DNA of 64,000 nt from Mesorhizobium sp. ES1-1 (GCF_020164785.1 NZ_JAIUGX010000016.1:22403-86402); one strand, 5' to 3'; positions 51,575 through 60,444 are shown, counted from the first letter of the stretch. The notes: a model not told the origin generated them from the sequence alone. Numbers and translations are program-made.

Positions 51575-53146
51575 ATGATCGAACAGGGTTCGATTGCGCC
51601 ATTATCCGGGATCCCCTTGCTGCGCGTCGAAAGCGTCAGCAAGCGGTTCGGCGGCGTCAATGCGTTGCGCGGCGTCCGTCTCGATATCCGCGCCGGCGAA
51701 GTGCATGCGCTGCTTGGCGAGAACGGAGCTGGTAAATCGACGCTGATCAAGATCCTGAGCGGCGTGCATGTGCATGATGGCGGCACGATCGAGATCGACG
51801 GCAGGCCCGTCTCGTTCTCGTCGCCGCTCCAGTCGCGCGATGCCGGCGTGGCGGTCGTCTACCAGGATCTCAGCCTTGTCGAGTCGCTGTCGGTCGCCGA
51901 CAATCTGCTGCTCGGACGCGAACCGAGGACCCGCTTCGGCTTCCTGAAAAGGCGCCAATTGGTTGCGCAGGCCGAGGCCTTCCTGAAATCGCAGAACATT
52001 CCGCTCGATGCCCGCGCCATGGTCGGATCCCTGCCATTCGCCTATCGCCAGATGACGGAGATCGCCAAGGCGCTGATGGGCGACGTGCGCCTGCTGATCC
52101 TCGACGAACCGACCTCGGCGTTGACCGACGACGAGGAGAAGATCCTGTTCGAGGCGATCCGGGCAGTCGCGGCGCGCGGCGTCGGCGTGATCTACGTCAC
52201 GCATCGTCTCAACGAGGTCTTCCGCATTTCAAATCGTGTGACCGTGTTCCGCGACGGACAGAATGCCGGGACTTTCGTGACCGCGCAGACCAATATGCGG
52301 CAGCTGGTCGGCGCCATCGTCGGGCCGGATCACGCCGTCCTGAAGTCCGACGCCGTGGCGACCCAGCCAGATCCAACCTCATCGGCTGCTTCCGCCGGAA
52401 AGCCGGTGCTCGAACTGAAGGCCGTCAGCAATGACAGGCTCGACGCGGCAACTCTCGAATTGCGCGGTGGCGAAATCCACGGCCTGGCGGGGCTGATCGG
52501 CAGCGGCCGCACCGAGATCCTGCAGACGATCTTCGGCCTGCGGCCCATTCGTTCGGGTGAAGCCAGCCTCGATGGCGTTTCGTTGCGGGACATCGATCCG
52601 GCGGAGGCGATTGCGCAGGGCATCGCGCTGGTCCCGGAGGACAGGCATTTGCAGGGGCTGGTGCTAGACCATTCGATCGAACGCAACCTGACCCTGCCTC
52701 GGCTGCCCGACTTTTCGCGGCTCGGCTGGCTGCAGCGCGGACCGGCCAGCGAACAGGCCAAAACGGCCATGCGCCGGCTGGCGGTCAAGGCGCCGGGCGC
52801 CTCGACCCTTGTCAGGAACCTGTCCGGCGGCAACCAGCAGAAAGTGGTGTTCGGCAAATGGAACGAGCCGCGTCCGCGCGTGCTGTTGCTCGACGAGCCA
52901 ACCGTCGGCGTCGATGTCGGCGCCCGCGAGGAAATCTACGGCGTCATCCGCGCCGCAGCGGCGGCGGGCAGCGGCGTGCTGCTGGTGTCGTCCGATCTTT
53001 CGGAACTGATCCAGCTCTGCGACCGCGTCTCGATCGTCGTCGATGGCCGCATCACCCGGACGATCGAAAGGCAGGATCTCGGCAGCGCCGAGGGCCTTCA
53101 CCACCTCATCCAGATTTCGCAGCCATCGGAAGAACACGCGGCATGA
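51575..53146 (+). CDS. sugar ABC importer ATPase (RbsA/MglA-like, two domains)
   Basis: A 523-residue double ATPase. The first domain has Walker A LLGENGAGKSTLIKI (47-61) and LLILDEPTSALTDDE. The second has the typical altered P-loop (GLAGLIGSGRTEILQTIFG) and signature NLSGGNQQKVVFGKW, then VLLLDEPTVGVDVG. It powers uptake of a monosaccharide or similar ligand. It is the first gene of the operon ATPase-permease-binding protein, and its stop overlaps the permease ATG. Confidence 0.95.
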   Translation: MIEQGSIAPLSGIPLLRVESVSKRFGGVNALRGVRLDIRAGEVHALLGENGAGKSTLIKILSGVHVHDGGTIEIDGRPVSFSSPLQSRDAGVAVVYQDLSLVESLSVADNLLLGREPRTRFGFLKRRQLVAQAEAFLKSQNIPLDARAMVGSLPFAYRQMTEIAKALMGDVRLLILDEPTSALTDDEEKILFEAIRAVAARGVGVIYVTHRLNEVFRISNRVTVFRDGQNAGTFVTAQTNMRQLVGAIVGPDHAVLKSDAVATQPDPTSSAASAGKPVLELKAVSNDRLDAATLELRGGEIHGLAGLIGSGRTEILQTIFGLRPIRSGEASLDGVSLRDIDPAEAIAQGIALVPEDRHLQGLVLDHSIERNLTLPRLPDFSRLGWLQRGPASEQAKTAMRRLAVKAPGASTLVRNLSGGNQQKVVFGKWNEPRPRVLLLDEPTVGVDVGAREEIYGVIRAAAAAGSGVLLVSSDLSELIQLCDRVSIVVDGRITRTIERQDLGSAEGLHHLIQISQPSEEHAA

Positions 53147-54129
53147 CAGAAACCCAGAACCCGGCAAAAGCCGCCATCGCTCAGCCGGGCGGACGCCCGG
53201 CGCTGCTGACCCTGTTGCAGGGCGAACGCCCCTACATGCTCTATCTAGCCTTCGCCGTCATGCTGGTCGTCTTCAGCCTGGCGTCGCCCTGGTTCCTGTC
53301 GATCGACAATTTCCTCAACATCGGCCGGCAGACGACTCTGGTCTCGATCATCGCCGTCGGCATGACATTCGTCATCATATCGAGGCAGATCGACCTCTCC
53401 GTCGCCTCGACGCTGGCGCTTTCGGGTATGAGCGCGTCGCTGGCCATGGCTTTCGTCGCCAACAGCTGGGTCGTCGGCGCGCTGGCGGGGCTCGGCACCG
53501 GGGCGCTGATCGGGCTGATCAACGGCCTGCTGACGACAAGGCTGGAAATCCCGTCCTTCCTGGTGACGCTGGGGACGCTGAGCGGCGCGCGTGGCCTGGC
53601 GCTGATGGTCACCAACACCAAGCCCGTCATCATCACCAACGAGACTTATTTCGCCATCTTCGGCGAAGGCTCGGTGCTGGGCATCCCGGCGCCGATCCTG
53701 TGGACGCTCGGGGTCACCGTGGCGGGCATATTGCTGCTGCACTACAGCGTCTACGGGCGACGCGTCTACGCGGCGGGCGGCAACCCGACGGCCGCACTCT
53801 ATTCCGGCGTGCGCATCAAGCAGGTCACGACGCTGGCTTTCGTCCTGACCGGGACGCTCGCCGGCCTGGCGTCGCTGATCCTGTCGGCGCGCTCCCACGC
53901 GGCGCGGCCCGACGTTGTGCAGGGCATGGAGCTCGACGTCATCGCCTCGGTCATCCTCGGCGGCTGCAGCCTGTTCGGCGGGCGCGGCTTCGTGCTCGGC
54001 ACGCTGCTCGGCAGCCTCATCATCGGCACGCTCAACAACGGGCTGGTGCTGCTCGGCGTCAGCTCGTCGCTGCAACTCGTCGTCAAGGGAGCAATCATCG
54101 TCGCCGCGGTCGCGTTCACGAGGAGGTAA
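53143..54129 (+). CDS. sugar ABC importer permease (RbsC-like)
   Basis: A 328-residue inner-membrane protein with 8-10 hydrophobic segments. FVIISRQIDLSVASTLALSG and GGCSLFGGRGFVLGTLLG are typical of the branched-chain/monosaccharide permease (BPD_transp_2) family. It starts 4 bp inside the ATPase stop. It probably works as a homodimer with the double ATPase. Confidence 0.94.
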   Translation: MTETQNPAKAAIAQPGGRPALLTLLQGERPYMLYLAFAVMLVVFSLASPWFLSIDNFLNIGRQTTLVSIIAVGMTFVIISRQIDLSVASTLALSGMSASLAMAFVANSWVVGALAGLGTGALIGLINGLLTTRLEIPSFLVTLGTLSGARGLALMVTNTKPVIITNETYFAIFGEGSVLGIPAPILWTLGVTVAGILLLHYSVYGRRVYAAGGNPTAALYSGVRIKQVTTLAFVLTGTLAGLASLILSARSHAARPDVVQGMELDVIASVILGGCSLFGGRGFVLGTLLGSLIIGTLNNGLVLLGVSSSLQLVVKGAIIVAAVAFTRR

Positions 54130-54210
54130 GGCGCGCATCCGCGACTATCGGGAGAAGACCGCCGTCTCCAAAGGGCGGACGGATATTTCAACAATCAACG
54201 GAGGAAAGTC

Positions 54211-55362
54211 ATGAAACAACAGGCACGAACCCTATTCGGTACACTGAGCCTCGCGGCCAGCGCCCTGGCGCTGTCGACATCCCTTAGCCTTGCGCAGACG
54301 CCCGACACCTGCGTCACCGGCGTCGACATGGCGACGCTTGGGCCGCAGGGCATTGTCGGGCAGGGCCCGCATGGCGAAAAGGCGGCTTCGCCAGACGAGT
54401 TGAAATTGACCGACGAAGAAGCGGCCAAGGTCAAGGCCGGCAAGTTCAAGGTCGGCATTTCCATGCAGACGGTGAACCTCGACTGGTCGCAGCTGCAGGT
54501 AGCGGGTATCAGCGAGACACTGGCCAAATACGGCGTCACCGTCACCGGCGTGGCGTCGGCCGAATATCAGGTCGACAAGCAGATCGCCGATATCGAGAAC
54601 ACCATCCAGCAGCATCCCGACGGCATCATCTCCATTCCCGTCGATTTCACCGCGACGGCGCCGACCTACAAGAAGGTGGGCGAGGCCGGCATCAAGCTGG
54701 TGTTCATGGACTCGATCCCGGTCGGCCTCGAATCGCCCAAGGATTTCGCCTCGATGGTCTCGGCAGACAGCCAGGGCAACGGCCAGATTGCGGCAACGAT
54801 CCTGGCGTCCTGCATGCCCAAGGGCGGCACGATCGGCCTGGTCAATTTCGGCGTCGATTATTTCAGCACCAATGAACGCACCAAGGGCGTCAGCGAGTGG
54901 ATGAAGAAGAACCGGCCCGACATCGTCATGAAGCAGGTCGACTTCACCGACCCGTCGAAGGTCTCGCAGATCGCCGGCGACTTTCTTACCGGCAATCCCG
55001 ATGTGAAGGGTCTGTTCGCCGTCTGGGACCAGCCGGCACTCGACACGCTGTCCTCGATGCGCGCTCAAGGCATCGATATTCCGATCACCACGGTCGATCT
55101 CGGCCTGCAGTCGGCGATCGAGATCGCCAAGGGCGGCCCGCTCAAGGCGACCGGATCGCAGCGCCCCTACGACCAGGGCGTCGCCGAGGCGATGGCAATG
55201 ATGAAGGCCCTGATCGGCGAGAAGACGCCGGCCTGGGTCGGCGTGCAGTCGCTGCCGGTGGTGCAGTCCAACGTGCTGGAATCCTACAAGACCGTCTTCC
55301 ACAAGGATCCGCCGGCCGAACTGGTCGACGCCTGCAACGCGGCGAAGCCGAAGTGTAATTGA
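54211..55362 (+). CDS. periplasmic sugar-binding protein of the ABC importer
   Basis: A 383-residue protein with a signal peptide cleaved near residue 28 (SLSLAQT). The Peripla_BP_4 fold is seen in FKVGISMQTVNLDWSQLQVA, QIADIENTIQQHPDGIISIP, then ADSQGNGQIAATILA and GLFAVWDQPALDTLSSMRAQ. It has an extra N-terminal stretch of about 50 residues (TCVTGVDMATLGPQG ... SPDELKLTDEEAAKVK) before the first strand, and Cys pairs at both ends that may bridge. Preceded by GGAGGAAAG. The ligand is unknown; no sugar kinase or dehydrogenase is adjacent. Confidence 0.93.
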   Translation: MKQQARTLFGTLSLAASALALSTSLSLAQTPDTCVTGVDMATLGPQGIVGQGPHGEKAASPDELKLTDEEAAKVKAGKFKVGISMQTVNLDWSQLQVAGISETLAKYGVTVTGVASAEYQVDKQIADIENTIQQHPDGIISIPVDFTATAPTYKKVGEAGIKLVFMDSIPVGLESPKDFASMVSADSQGNGQIAATILASCMPKGGTIGLVNFGVDYFSTNERTKGVSEWMKKNRPDIVMKQVDFTDPSKVSQIAGDFLTGNPDVKGLFAVWDQPALDTLSSMRAQGIDIPITTVDLGLQSAIEIAKGGPLKATGSQRPYDQGVAEAMAMMKALIGEKTPAWVGVQSLPVVQSNVLESYKTVFHKDPPAELVDACNAAKPKCN

Positions 55363-55372
55363 GATGATGCGT

Positions 55373-55404
55373 CGGCCATGGCACCGGGGGTTGTGCCATG
55401 GCCG
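55373..55404 (+). terminator. hairpin after the ABC operon
   Basis: Perfect 12-bp arms CGGCCATGGCAC (55373-55384) and GTGCCATGGCCG (55393-55404) with loop CGGGGGTT, 10 bp after the binding-protein stop. It is a plausible transcription terminator although no T-run follows. Confidence 0.55.
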
Positions 55405-55524
55405 GTCATGCCGGTCCGTGATGTCGGCAGCGCCGCACCGGGGACCGGCACTCGCGGCATGAAGGACTTGTCGATCATGCCGCGTTAACGGCCGGAGGCT
55501 CGTCGCGCAGAGCTTGCACGGGCT

Positions 55525-55950
55525 TCAGCTATAGGGCGACCAGCATTGCTGGCGTGGACCGTTGTAGGGTTGGTAGCTGTTGTCCCAGGCGCGGTAGGAG
55601 ACATAGCGCTCGTGACACCAGCGCACATGGGCGGCGGCCAGCCGGGCGGCCGGGTGTGGCGGTAGGGGCGCCACGGTCGCCGCCGCGACGCCGGCGGCAA
55701 AGGCGGCAGGAGGAAACCAGTAGCCATTGTAGTAGCGGAAACCGGGCCGCACTCGGACATAGCCGCGGTAGCCGTTATAGTAATAACCCCCGCCGACGAC
55801 GTAGAAGCCGCGCCGCCACCAGACCGGCGTCGGCGCGGTGGCGGCCGATACCGGCCCCGAGGCCGGCACGACCGGGAAGGCCTCGGCCGGCGAGGCCAGG
55901 ATTGAGGCGCCAAGCGCCAGGCCGCAAAACACCAAGAATATCGGTTTCAT
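55525..55950 (-). CDS. BA14K family secreted protein
   Basis: A 141-residue protein with a signal peptide (MKPIFLVFCGLALGASILAS, cleavage after AEA). A Tyr/Gly-rich middle (GGGYYYNGYRGYVRVRPGF) follows, with a hydrophobic Ala-rich segment near 85-95 and the BA14K motif AAHVRWCHERYVSYRAWDNS, then YQPYNGPRQQC. BA14K proteins are immunoreactive and lectin-like in Brucella. The second ATG of the pair is chosen for spacing to GGAGAGGG. It has one motif copy versus two in the protein at 19669. Confidence 0.85.
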   Translation of the reverse strand: MKPIFLVFCGLALGASILASPAEAFPVVPASGPVSAATAPTPVWWRRGFYVVGGGYYYNGYRGYVRVRPGFRYYNGYWFPPAAFAAGVAAATVAPLPPHPAARLAAAHVRWCHERYVSYRAWDNSYQPYNGPRQQCWSPYS

Positions 55951-55989
55951 CATCCCTCTCCTTTGTTGCTGGGTGGAAGGTCCCGGCGC

Positions 55990-56412
55990 TCATTGACGCC
56001 GCAGCGCCCGCAATTCCGAAATTGACAGCGCGCCGTCGCCATTCGTGTCCGCCCGCAACAGCCGGTCGGGAATGAAGGCGGCAAACTCGTCGCGCGAGAT
56101 CCTACCGTCGCCATTGCGGTCCATGCGATCCGCCTGCGTCTGGAGGCCGGCTAGCTGCGTGGCCTGGAAATCGCGCTTCGACTTCACCCGCTCCACGGCC
56201 GCGCGCACCTCGCCGGCATCGAGCTGGCCATTGCGGTTGGCATCGATCCGGTCGAACATCTGCGCCCGCGCCGCCTGGATCTCGCTGAATGCGAGCTTGC
56301 GGTCGCCATTGGTGTCTATGCGCCGGAACAGTTCACGAGCGCCGCCGTCGGCCGCACAGGCGCTGCCCGCGCCAAGCAACAGGCCGGCAAAGGCCATGAC
56401 GATCTTGTTCAT
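55990..56412 (-). CDS. periplasmic EF-hand calcium-binding protein
   Basis: A 140-residue protein with a signal peptide ending ACA|AD. Four EF-hand loops are visible: DTNGDRKLAFSE, DANRNGQLDAGE, DRNGDGRISRDE and DTNGDGALSISE. The second and third are separated by a helical spacer. It should bind calcium in the periplasm. It is divergent from a second four-EF-hand gene at 56633, with 220 bp between them. Confidence 0.9.
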   Translation of the reverse strand: MNKIVMAFAGLLLGAGSACAADGGARELFRRIDTNGDRKLAFSEIQAARAQMFDRIDANRNGQLDAGEVRAAVERVKSKRDFQATQLAGLQTQADRMDRNGDGRISRDEFAAFIPDRLLRADTNGDGALSISELRALRRQ

Positions 56413-56632
56413 GTTGGTCTCCGCATTGGGTTGAACGACCCGCCACGGGCCGTGCTTGCGGAGCCTTCTACGCAGCGCCTCGTCCGCTCCTACGCGGCAG
56501 CGGCGATTTTCTTGCAGAGGGCCGCTTGGCAGTCTCCGGAAAGAATCTTTCGCGCCGGGCGTAGGGGCGAGGCGCTTGCTGCGTATCCGTCAGCAGTCGC
56601 CCCCGCGACCTGACAAGGAAAGGACCATCACC

Positions 56633-57064
56633 ATGAAACGCTCCGCACTTGTCGCGGCCCTGCTTCTGGGGCTCGCGCCGCTAACCGCTCAGGGTCAGGA
56701 CATGCCGGGTCAGCGCATCATGCAACGGATCGACGCCAATCATGACGGCGCCATCTCCAAGGACGAGATGACGGCCGCCCGCGAGCGCCTGTTCAAGAAG
56801 CTCGACCGCAATGGCGACGGCGCCATCGACCAGCAGGAGATCGAAGGCGCCCGCGACGCCATCATGGATCGGGCGGATGCCGCGCAGGCAAGGCTCGGCA
56901 ACCGCTGGCGGCGCCTCGACACGAATGGCGACGGCAAGGTCTCCGACCAGGAGTTCGCCCGCAGCATGCCGCTGTTCGATCTCGGTGACCGTAATGGCGA
57001 CGGCAAGCTCTCGGCCGACGAGATCGCCTCGGTCCGCAAGCTGATCGTCGAGCGCGGCAACTGA
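56633..57064 (+). CDS. periplasmic EF-hand calcium-binding protein (paralogue)
   Basis: A 143-residue protein starting at MKRSALVAAL (AAGGAAAGGA site) with a signal peptide to about residue 21. Four EF-hand loops: DANHDGAISKDE, DRNGDGAIDQQE, DTNGDGKVSDQE and DRNGDGKLSADE, all with the standard D-x-N/D-x-D/G-G pattern. Same plan as the divergent gene on its left but low direct similarity outside the loops. It precedes a small secreted protein and the sigma-factor operon. Confidence 0.9.
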   Translation: MKRSALVAALLLGLAPLTAQGQDMPGQRIMQRIDANHDGAISKDEMTAARERLFKKLDRNGDGAIDQQEIEGARDAIMDRADAAQARLGNRWRRLDTNGDGKVSDQEFARSMPLFDLGDRNGDGKLSADEIASVRKLIVERGN

Positions 57065-57110
57065 CGATCGTTTCCATCAACCCAGTCCCAATCGAAAACA
57101 GGAGTACAGA

Positions 57111-57494
57111 ATGCTCTCTACTGCGAAATTCCCCATGCTCTGCCTTGGCGCGATGCTTGGCTGGTCGGCTGTCTCGCCGGCGGCCGCCGAGGAATGGAAA
57201 CGGCCCACCACGCATGGCGGCGAGATCAGCCGCAGCGTCGGCAGGGACGGCAACATCGTTACCGGCTCGACCACCCGCACCGGCCCCAATGGCGGCACTT
57301 ATACGTCGACATCCAAATGCGTTGGAGGCGTTGTTGACCGCTGCGCCAGGAGCTATTCTGGAACCGGGCCGGACGGGCAGTCCTTCTCCGGAAAGCGGCT
57401 GTCGGCGCGGGGACCGTTCCGCGGCCGTTCGGTCGGCAGCTTCACCGGCCCGGACGGCAACACGATCCACGGCTTCCGACGCTGGCGCCGCTGA
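57111..57494 (+). CDS. small secreted Gly/Ser/Thr-rich protein
   Basis: A 127-residue protein with a signal peptide (cleavage near AAAEE). The mature part has repeated Gly-rich turns (SRSVGRDGNIVTGSTTRTGP, SYSGTGPDGQSFSGKR, SFTGPDGNTIHGFRR) that suggest a small beta-solenoid or a flexible surface protein. Two Cys (VDRC region, SKC) may form a disulfide. It has an AACAGGAG site. The function is unknown. Confidence 0.65.
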   Translation: MLSTAKFPMLCLGAMLGWSAVSPAAAEEWKRPTTHGGEISRSVGRDGNIVTGSTTRTGPNGGTYTSTSKCVGGVVDRCARSYSGTGPDGQSFSGKRLSARGPFRGRSVGSFTGPDGNTIHGFRRWRR

Positions 57495-57513
57495 CGGCTG
57501 GTGTGATGGATTT

Positions 57514-57565
57514 GAATCCGAAATTCGCCCTTGCGCTCATCCGGATCGGTGCGAATTTTGGATTC
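57514..57565. promoter_or_regulatory. inverted repeat in the sigma-factor promoter region
   Basis: GAATCCGAAATTCGC (57514-57528) and GCGAATTTTGGATTC (57551-57565) form 15-bp arms with one mismatch and a 22-bp spacer. It ends 14 bp before the likely start of the sigma-factor gene. It is either an operator or the terminator of the gene upstream; no T-run follows. Confidence 0.45.
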
Positions 57566-57578
57566 GCCAGGCCGACAG

Positions 57579-58175
57579 GTGCCTGCCGCCGTGTCGCATG
57601 AGGGCGCCCGTGGCGACGACGAACTGCTGGCACGCATCGCAGCCGGAAGCCAGGGCGCATTGTCGGAGCTCATCGCCCGGCATGGACGCGGCCTGCGGGC
57701 GTTCGCCGCGCGCTATCTCGGCAATGCCGGCGACGCCGAGGATGTGGTGCAGGAGGTGTTCGTGACTGTCTGGAAACAGGCTGCCCGGTTCGATCCCGCC
57801 AGGGCCCGGGCCTCGACATGGCTCTACCGGATCACCGCCAATCGCTGCATCGACCAGCGCCGGCGCCGGGCATTGCGCGGCTTCGTCGGCCTCGACGACA
57901 TCAGCGATCATGTCGCTTCGCCGGACGCCGACGCCGAGGCGACGACAGCCGCGCGGCAGGAACTGGCGATCGTGCGCGAAGGCCTCTCGCGCCTGCCTGA
58001 GCGACAGCGCATGGCGGTGCTGCTGAGGGCTGTCGGCGACCTCGATGTCGTCGCGATCGCCGAGGTGATGGGCGCCAGCCCCGGTTCGGCCGAGCAACTG
58101 CTTGTGCGCGGCCGGCGCGCCCTCAGGGATCATATGGCAATGGCGGCCGCGGGCCGCGAAAGGAAGCCCACATGA
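57579..58175 (+). CDS. ECF-type RNA polymerase sigma factor
   Basis: A sigma factor of about 198 residues. Region 2 reads LIARHGRGLRAFAARYLGNA, then DAEDVVQEVFVTVWKQA and ASTWLYRITANRCIDQRRRR. Region 4 has LSRLPERQRMAVLLRAVGDL and EVMGASPGSAEQLLVRGRRA. The start is uncertain: GTG 57579, GTG 57591 and two upstream codons are all in frame, and 57579 is used because the inverted repeat lies upstream. Its stop overlaps the start of the next gene, the usual sigma/anti-sigma layout. Confidence 0.88.
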   Translation: MPAAVSHEGARGDDELLARIAAGSQGALSELIARHGRGLRAFAARYLGNAGDAEDVVQEVFVTVWKQAARFDPARARASTWLYRITANRCIDQRRRRALRGFVGLDDISDHVASPDADAEATTAARQELAIVREGLSRLPERQRMAVLLRAVGDLDVVAIAEVMGASPGSAEQLLVRGRRALRDHMAMAAAGRERKPT

Positions 58176-58615
58176 CACGGGACGAATTCGAACGACACCG
58201 GCGACGCTTCGGTGACGCGGTCGAGTCATGGCCGGCGCCCTTCCGGCAGCAGGCGCTGGCGCTGATGGCGGCCGGGGCAGGCCCCGACGACGATGATGCC
58301 GCGCTCGACCGGCTTGTGCTCGAAGCGACACTGATCGAAGGCGACGACCAGGCGCTGGCGCGCACGGTGCTGGCCCGCATCGACGGCGCCTCGGCGCGCT
58401 CCTCCTTTCTGCCGCGCTTCCTGCTTGCGCCGGCAGGGCTGGCCGCCTGCAGCGCAGCCCTTCTCGTCGCCGCCACGCTTGCCGGCTACCAGGCGGCGGG
58501 GCTGCAGGACGATTTGCAGGATTCGGAGCTTCTGGCGCTGGCGTCCGGTGCGCGGCTCACCGGCAATGGCGGGGCCGACATCGCCGCCGATCCGGCAGAG
58601 GAGGGCTCGCTTTGA
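58172..58615 (+). CDS. probable anti-sigma factor (single-pass membrane protein)
   Basis: A 147-residue protein overlapping the sigma gene by 4 bp. The cytoplasmic N-terminal part of about 80 residues is acidic (GPDDDDAALDRL). A single transmembrane segment (FLLAPAGLAACSAALLVAATL, with 20 or so residues, about 84-105) and a short periplasmic tail follow. Position, topology and size fit an anti-sigma factor that holds the ECF factor at the membrane. No zinc-finger motif is present. Confidence 0.7.
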   Translation: MTRDEFERHRRRFGDAVESWPAPFRQQALALMAAGAGPDDDDAALDRLVLEATLIEGDDQALARTVLARIDGASARSSFLPRFLLAPAGLAACSAALLVAATLAGYQAAGLQDDLQDSELLALASGARLTGNGGADIAADPAEEGSL

Positions 58616-59016
58616 CGAAGCGCTCCTGGATATGGACGGCAATGCTGCTGCTGCTCGCGCTGTCGCTGGCCGTCAATTTCTTCCTGGTCGGTTATGCCAT
58701 GCATGGCCTTCGGCAAGGCACGGCGGCACGCATGCTTATGTCGGAGATTGCCGACGACTATCCTCCGGAGGTGCGCAAGGCGTTCCGCGGCGTGTTGCGC
58801 GAAAACCGGCCGCGTACCTTCCAGGCGCTGCGCGACCTGCGCACGGCTCGCGCCAATCTGGTGGCGGCGCAAAAGGCCAGGCCCTTCGACGAAACGGCGG
58901 TGAAGGACGCGATGGCGGCGGTGCGCACCGCCACGACCAAGTTGCAGGCGACTATGCAGGACTATCTCCTGAGCGCCCTGAAAAATGTCAACGCGAAGCC
59001 CGCGTCGGGAGGCTGA
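58612..59016 (+). CDS. periplasmic metal-sensor-like (CnrX/ZraP-type) protein
   Basis: A 134-residue protein with an N-terminal membrane anchor (about 8-30). A helical hairpin follows: LMSEIADDYPPEVRKAFRGV, ENRPRTFQALRDLRTARANL and DETAVKDAMAAVRTATTKLQ. This is the pattern of heavy-metal resistance sensors. TTG start overlapping the previous stop (TTGA). Together with the sigma and anti-sigma genes it resembles a CnrYXH-like envelope or metal stress circuit. Confidence 0.75.
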   Translation: MTKRSWIWTAMLLLLALSLAVNFFLVGYAMHGLRQGTAARMLMSEIADDYPPEVRKAFRGVLRENRPRTFQALRDLRTARANLVAAQKARPFDETAVKDAMAAVRTATTKLQATMQDYLLSALKNVNAKPASGG

Positions 59017-59150
59017 GCCGAGCCGGCCGCGTGCCGGGCGCACTCGAAGCCAGCGCCATGCAGGCGCTTGCGGTAACAGCCCCGCCTTCAGGACGGTCAC
59101 TTGGCTGTTGGCGTGGTCCTGGGGTCCGGATGATCGCCGATGTATGGCCG

Positions 59151-59387
59151 CTAGTGCCGGCCGGATAGCATCTTTAGCCAAGGCGCCAGGTGGAAGGCGC
59201 TCATCAGTAGATACATCGCGGGCATGCCTGTGAGAGGCGAGGCGCTCATGCACATGGTCACGTCTCCAGCCTGGAAGCAGGAGAGCAGCGCCATCAGGGC
59301 AAAGGTCGGCGCTGCGGCCAGGCAGAGCCAGTCTGCAATGCCTCGGTTGGCCGTTTCGCCGCCGGTGCTTGTTTGGATGTCGCTCAT
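59151..59387 (-). CDS. small membrane protein of unknown function
   Basis: A 78-residue protein behind an AAGGA site. It has two hydrophobic segments, LCLAAAPTFALMALLSCFQA and SPLTGMPAMYLLMSAFHLAP, joined by a short loop with Cys residues (DVTMCMSAS). Similar short proteins occur in rhizobia. It is convergent with the sigma operon and separate from the DUF899 gene. Confidence 0.65.
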   Translation of the reverse strand: MSDIQTSTGGETANRGIADWLCLAAAPTFALMALLSCFQAGDVTMCMSASPLTGMPAMYLLMSAFHLAPWLKMLSGRH

Positions 59388-59459
59388 TGTCTTGTCCTTG
59401 ATGATCGCTACCCGCCGGGTTGTTCGTTGCCAGCTCTGACTATCGGGATTCCTGCCAGG

Positions 59460-59608
59460 AGGACCCCCACCCTAACCCTCCCCACAAGGGGGAGGGGACG
59501 CTGCCGCGCGGCATGACTCTTGGTCGGGCATGAACCCTGGCAAGTCCTGAAATCAGCGCCTGCCAAGTCTCCCTCCCCCTTGTCGGGAGGGGTAAGGGGT
59601 TGGGGGGT
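59460..59608. repeat. mosaic inverted repeat (copy F)
   Basis: The left arm GACCCCCACCCTAACCCTCC, then CCACAAGGGGGAGGG (59460-59497), is mirrored by TCCCTCCCCCTTGTCGGGAG, then GGGTAAGGGGTTGGGGGGTC (59567-59608). It is a different arm sequence from copies A and C but the same size class. It lies downstream of the DUF899 gene. Confidence 0.7.
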
Positions 59609-59682
59609 CTTCATAGGGCGCAAGGCTTCGGGACCATGCAATTGCCCTGCCACCCCTGCGGAGCCCAGGGCGGTCAGACTCG

Positions 59683-60432
59683 CTACTCGCCCTTGTCGCG
59701 GAACGCCGCTTCGCCGGCGGCGGCTACTTCGGCCCATTTCTTGTCGGGACCCGCATCGTAATTGTCGTGCCAGTTCCACCAGGAATAGAGCGGGGTCTGC
59801 GGATAGCCTTCCGGCGAATCCTCCCAAACCTCCTGACGACCGAGCGGCGTTGCGTCGAGATAGCTCCACACGGTTCCGAACTGCTCGTCGCCGCGATTGT
59901 TGAAGAAGTAAGTGCGGAACACCCGGTCGCCGTCGCGGAAGAACACGTTGTGGCCATGCCATTCGTCGACGCCGAAATCCTTGTCGAAACTGTCCGTGAT
60001 CGTATACCAGGGCATCTCCCAGCCCATCCGCTGCTTCAGCCGCGCAATATCGGCCTGCGGCGCGCGCGAGGCGTAGGCCAGCGTGGTGTTGCGGGCGTTG
60101 AGATGGGCGAGGTGGCCGACCTGATCGGCGCCGAGCGAACAGCCGCGACAGGCGTGGTCCGGCCAGCCATAGACGCCAGGCTCGAAGAAGGCGCGGTAGA
60201 CGATCAGCTGGGGCCGGCCCTCGAACAGGTCGAGCAGGCTCGACTTGCCGTTGGGTCCCTCGAACACATAGTCCTTGTCGACTTCCAGCCAGGGCATGCG
60301 ACGGCGCTCGGCCGAAAGCGCGTCCCGGGCGCGCATCGTTGCCTTCTCCTTGACCAGCATCTCCTGATGCGCGGCATCCCACGCCTCTCGCGAAACGATC
60401 GGCGGTGTCTTCATTGCTACTTGCTCGTTCAT
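59683..60432 (-). CDS. DUF899 (thioredoxin-fold) protein
   Basis: A 249-residue protein. AWDAAHQEMLVKEKATMRAR and RMPWLEVDKDYVFEGPNG open the DUF899 family. PQLIVYRAFFEPG, HACRGCSLGADQVGHLAHLN (Cys-x-x-Cys) and FGVDEWHGHNVFFRDGD follow, with RTYFFNNRGDEQFG and WSYLDATPLGRQE. The fold is thioredoxin-like but the function is unknown. Its start lies 12 bp after the stop of a tiny Cys-rich gene, so the two form an operon. Confidence 0.88.
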   Translation of the reverse strand: MNEQVAMKTPPIVSREAWDAAHQEMLVKEKATMRARDALSAERRRMPWLEVDKDYVFEGPNGKSSLLDLFEGRPQLIVYRAFFEPGVYGWPDHACRGCSLGADQVGHLAHLNARNTTLAYASRAPQADIARLKQRMGWEMPWYTITDSFDKDFGVDEWHGHNVFFRDGDRVFRTYFFNNRGDEQFGTVWSYLDATPLGRQEVWEDSPEGYPQTPLYSWWNWHDNYDAGPDKKWAEVAAAGEAAFRDKGE

Positions 60433-60444
60433 GGTCTTCTCCAG

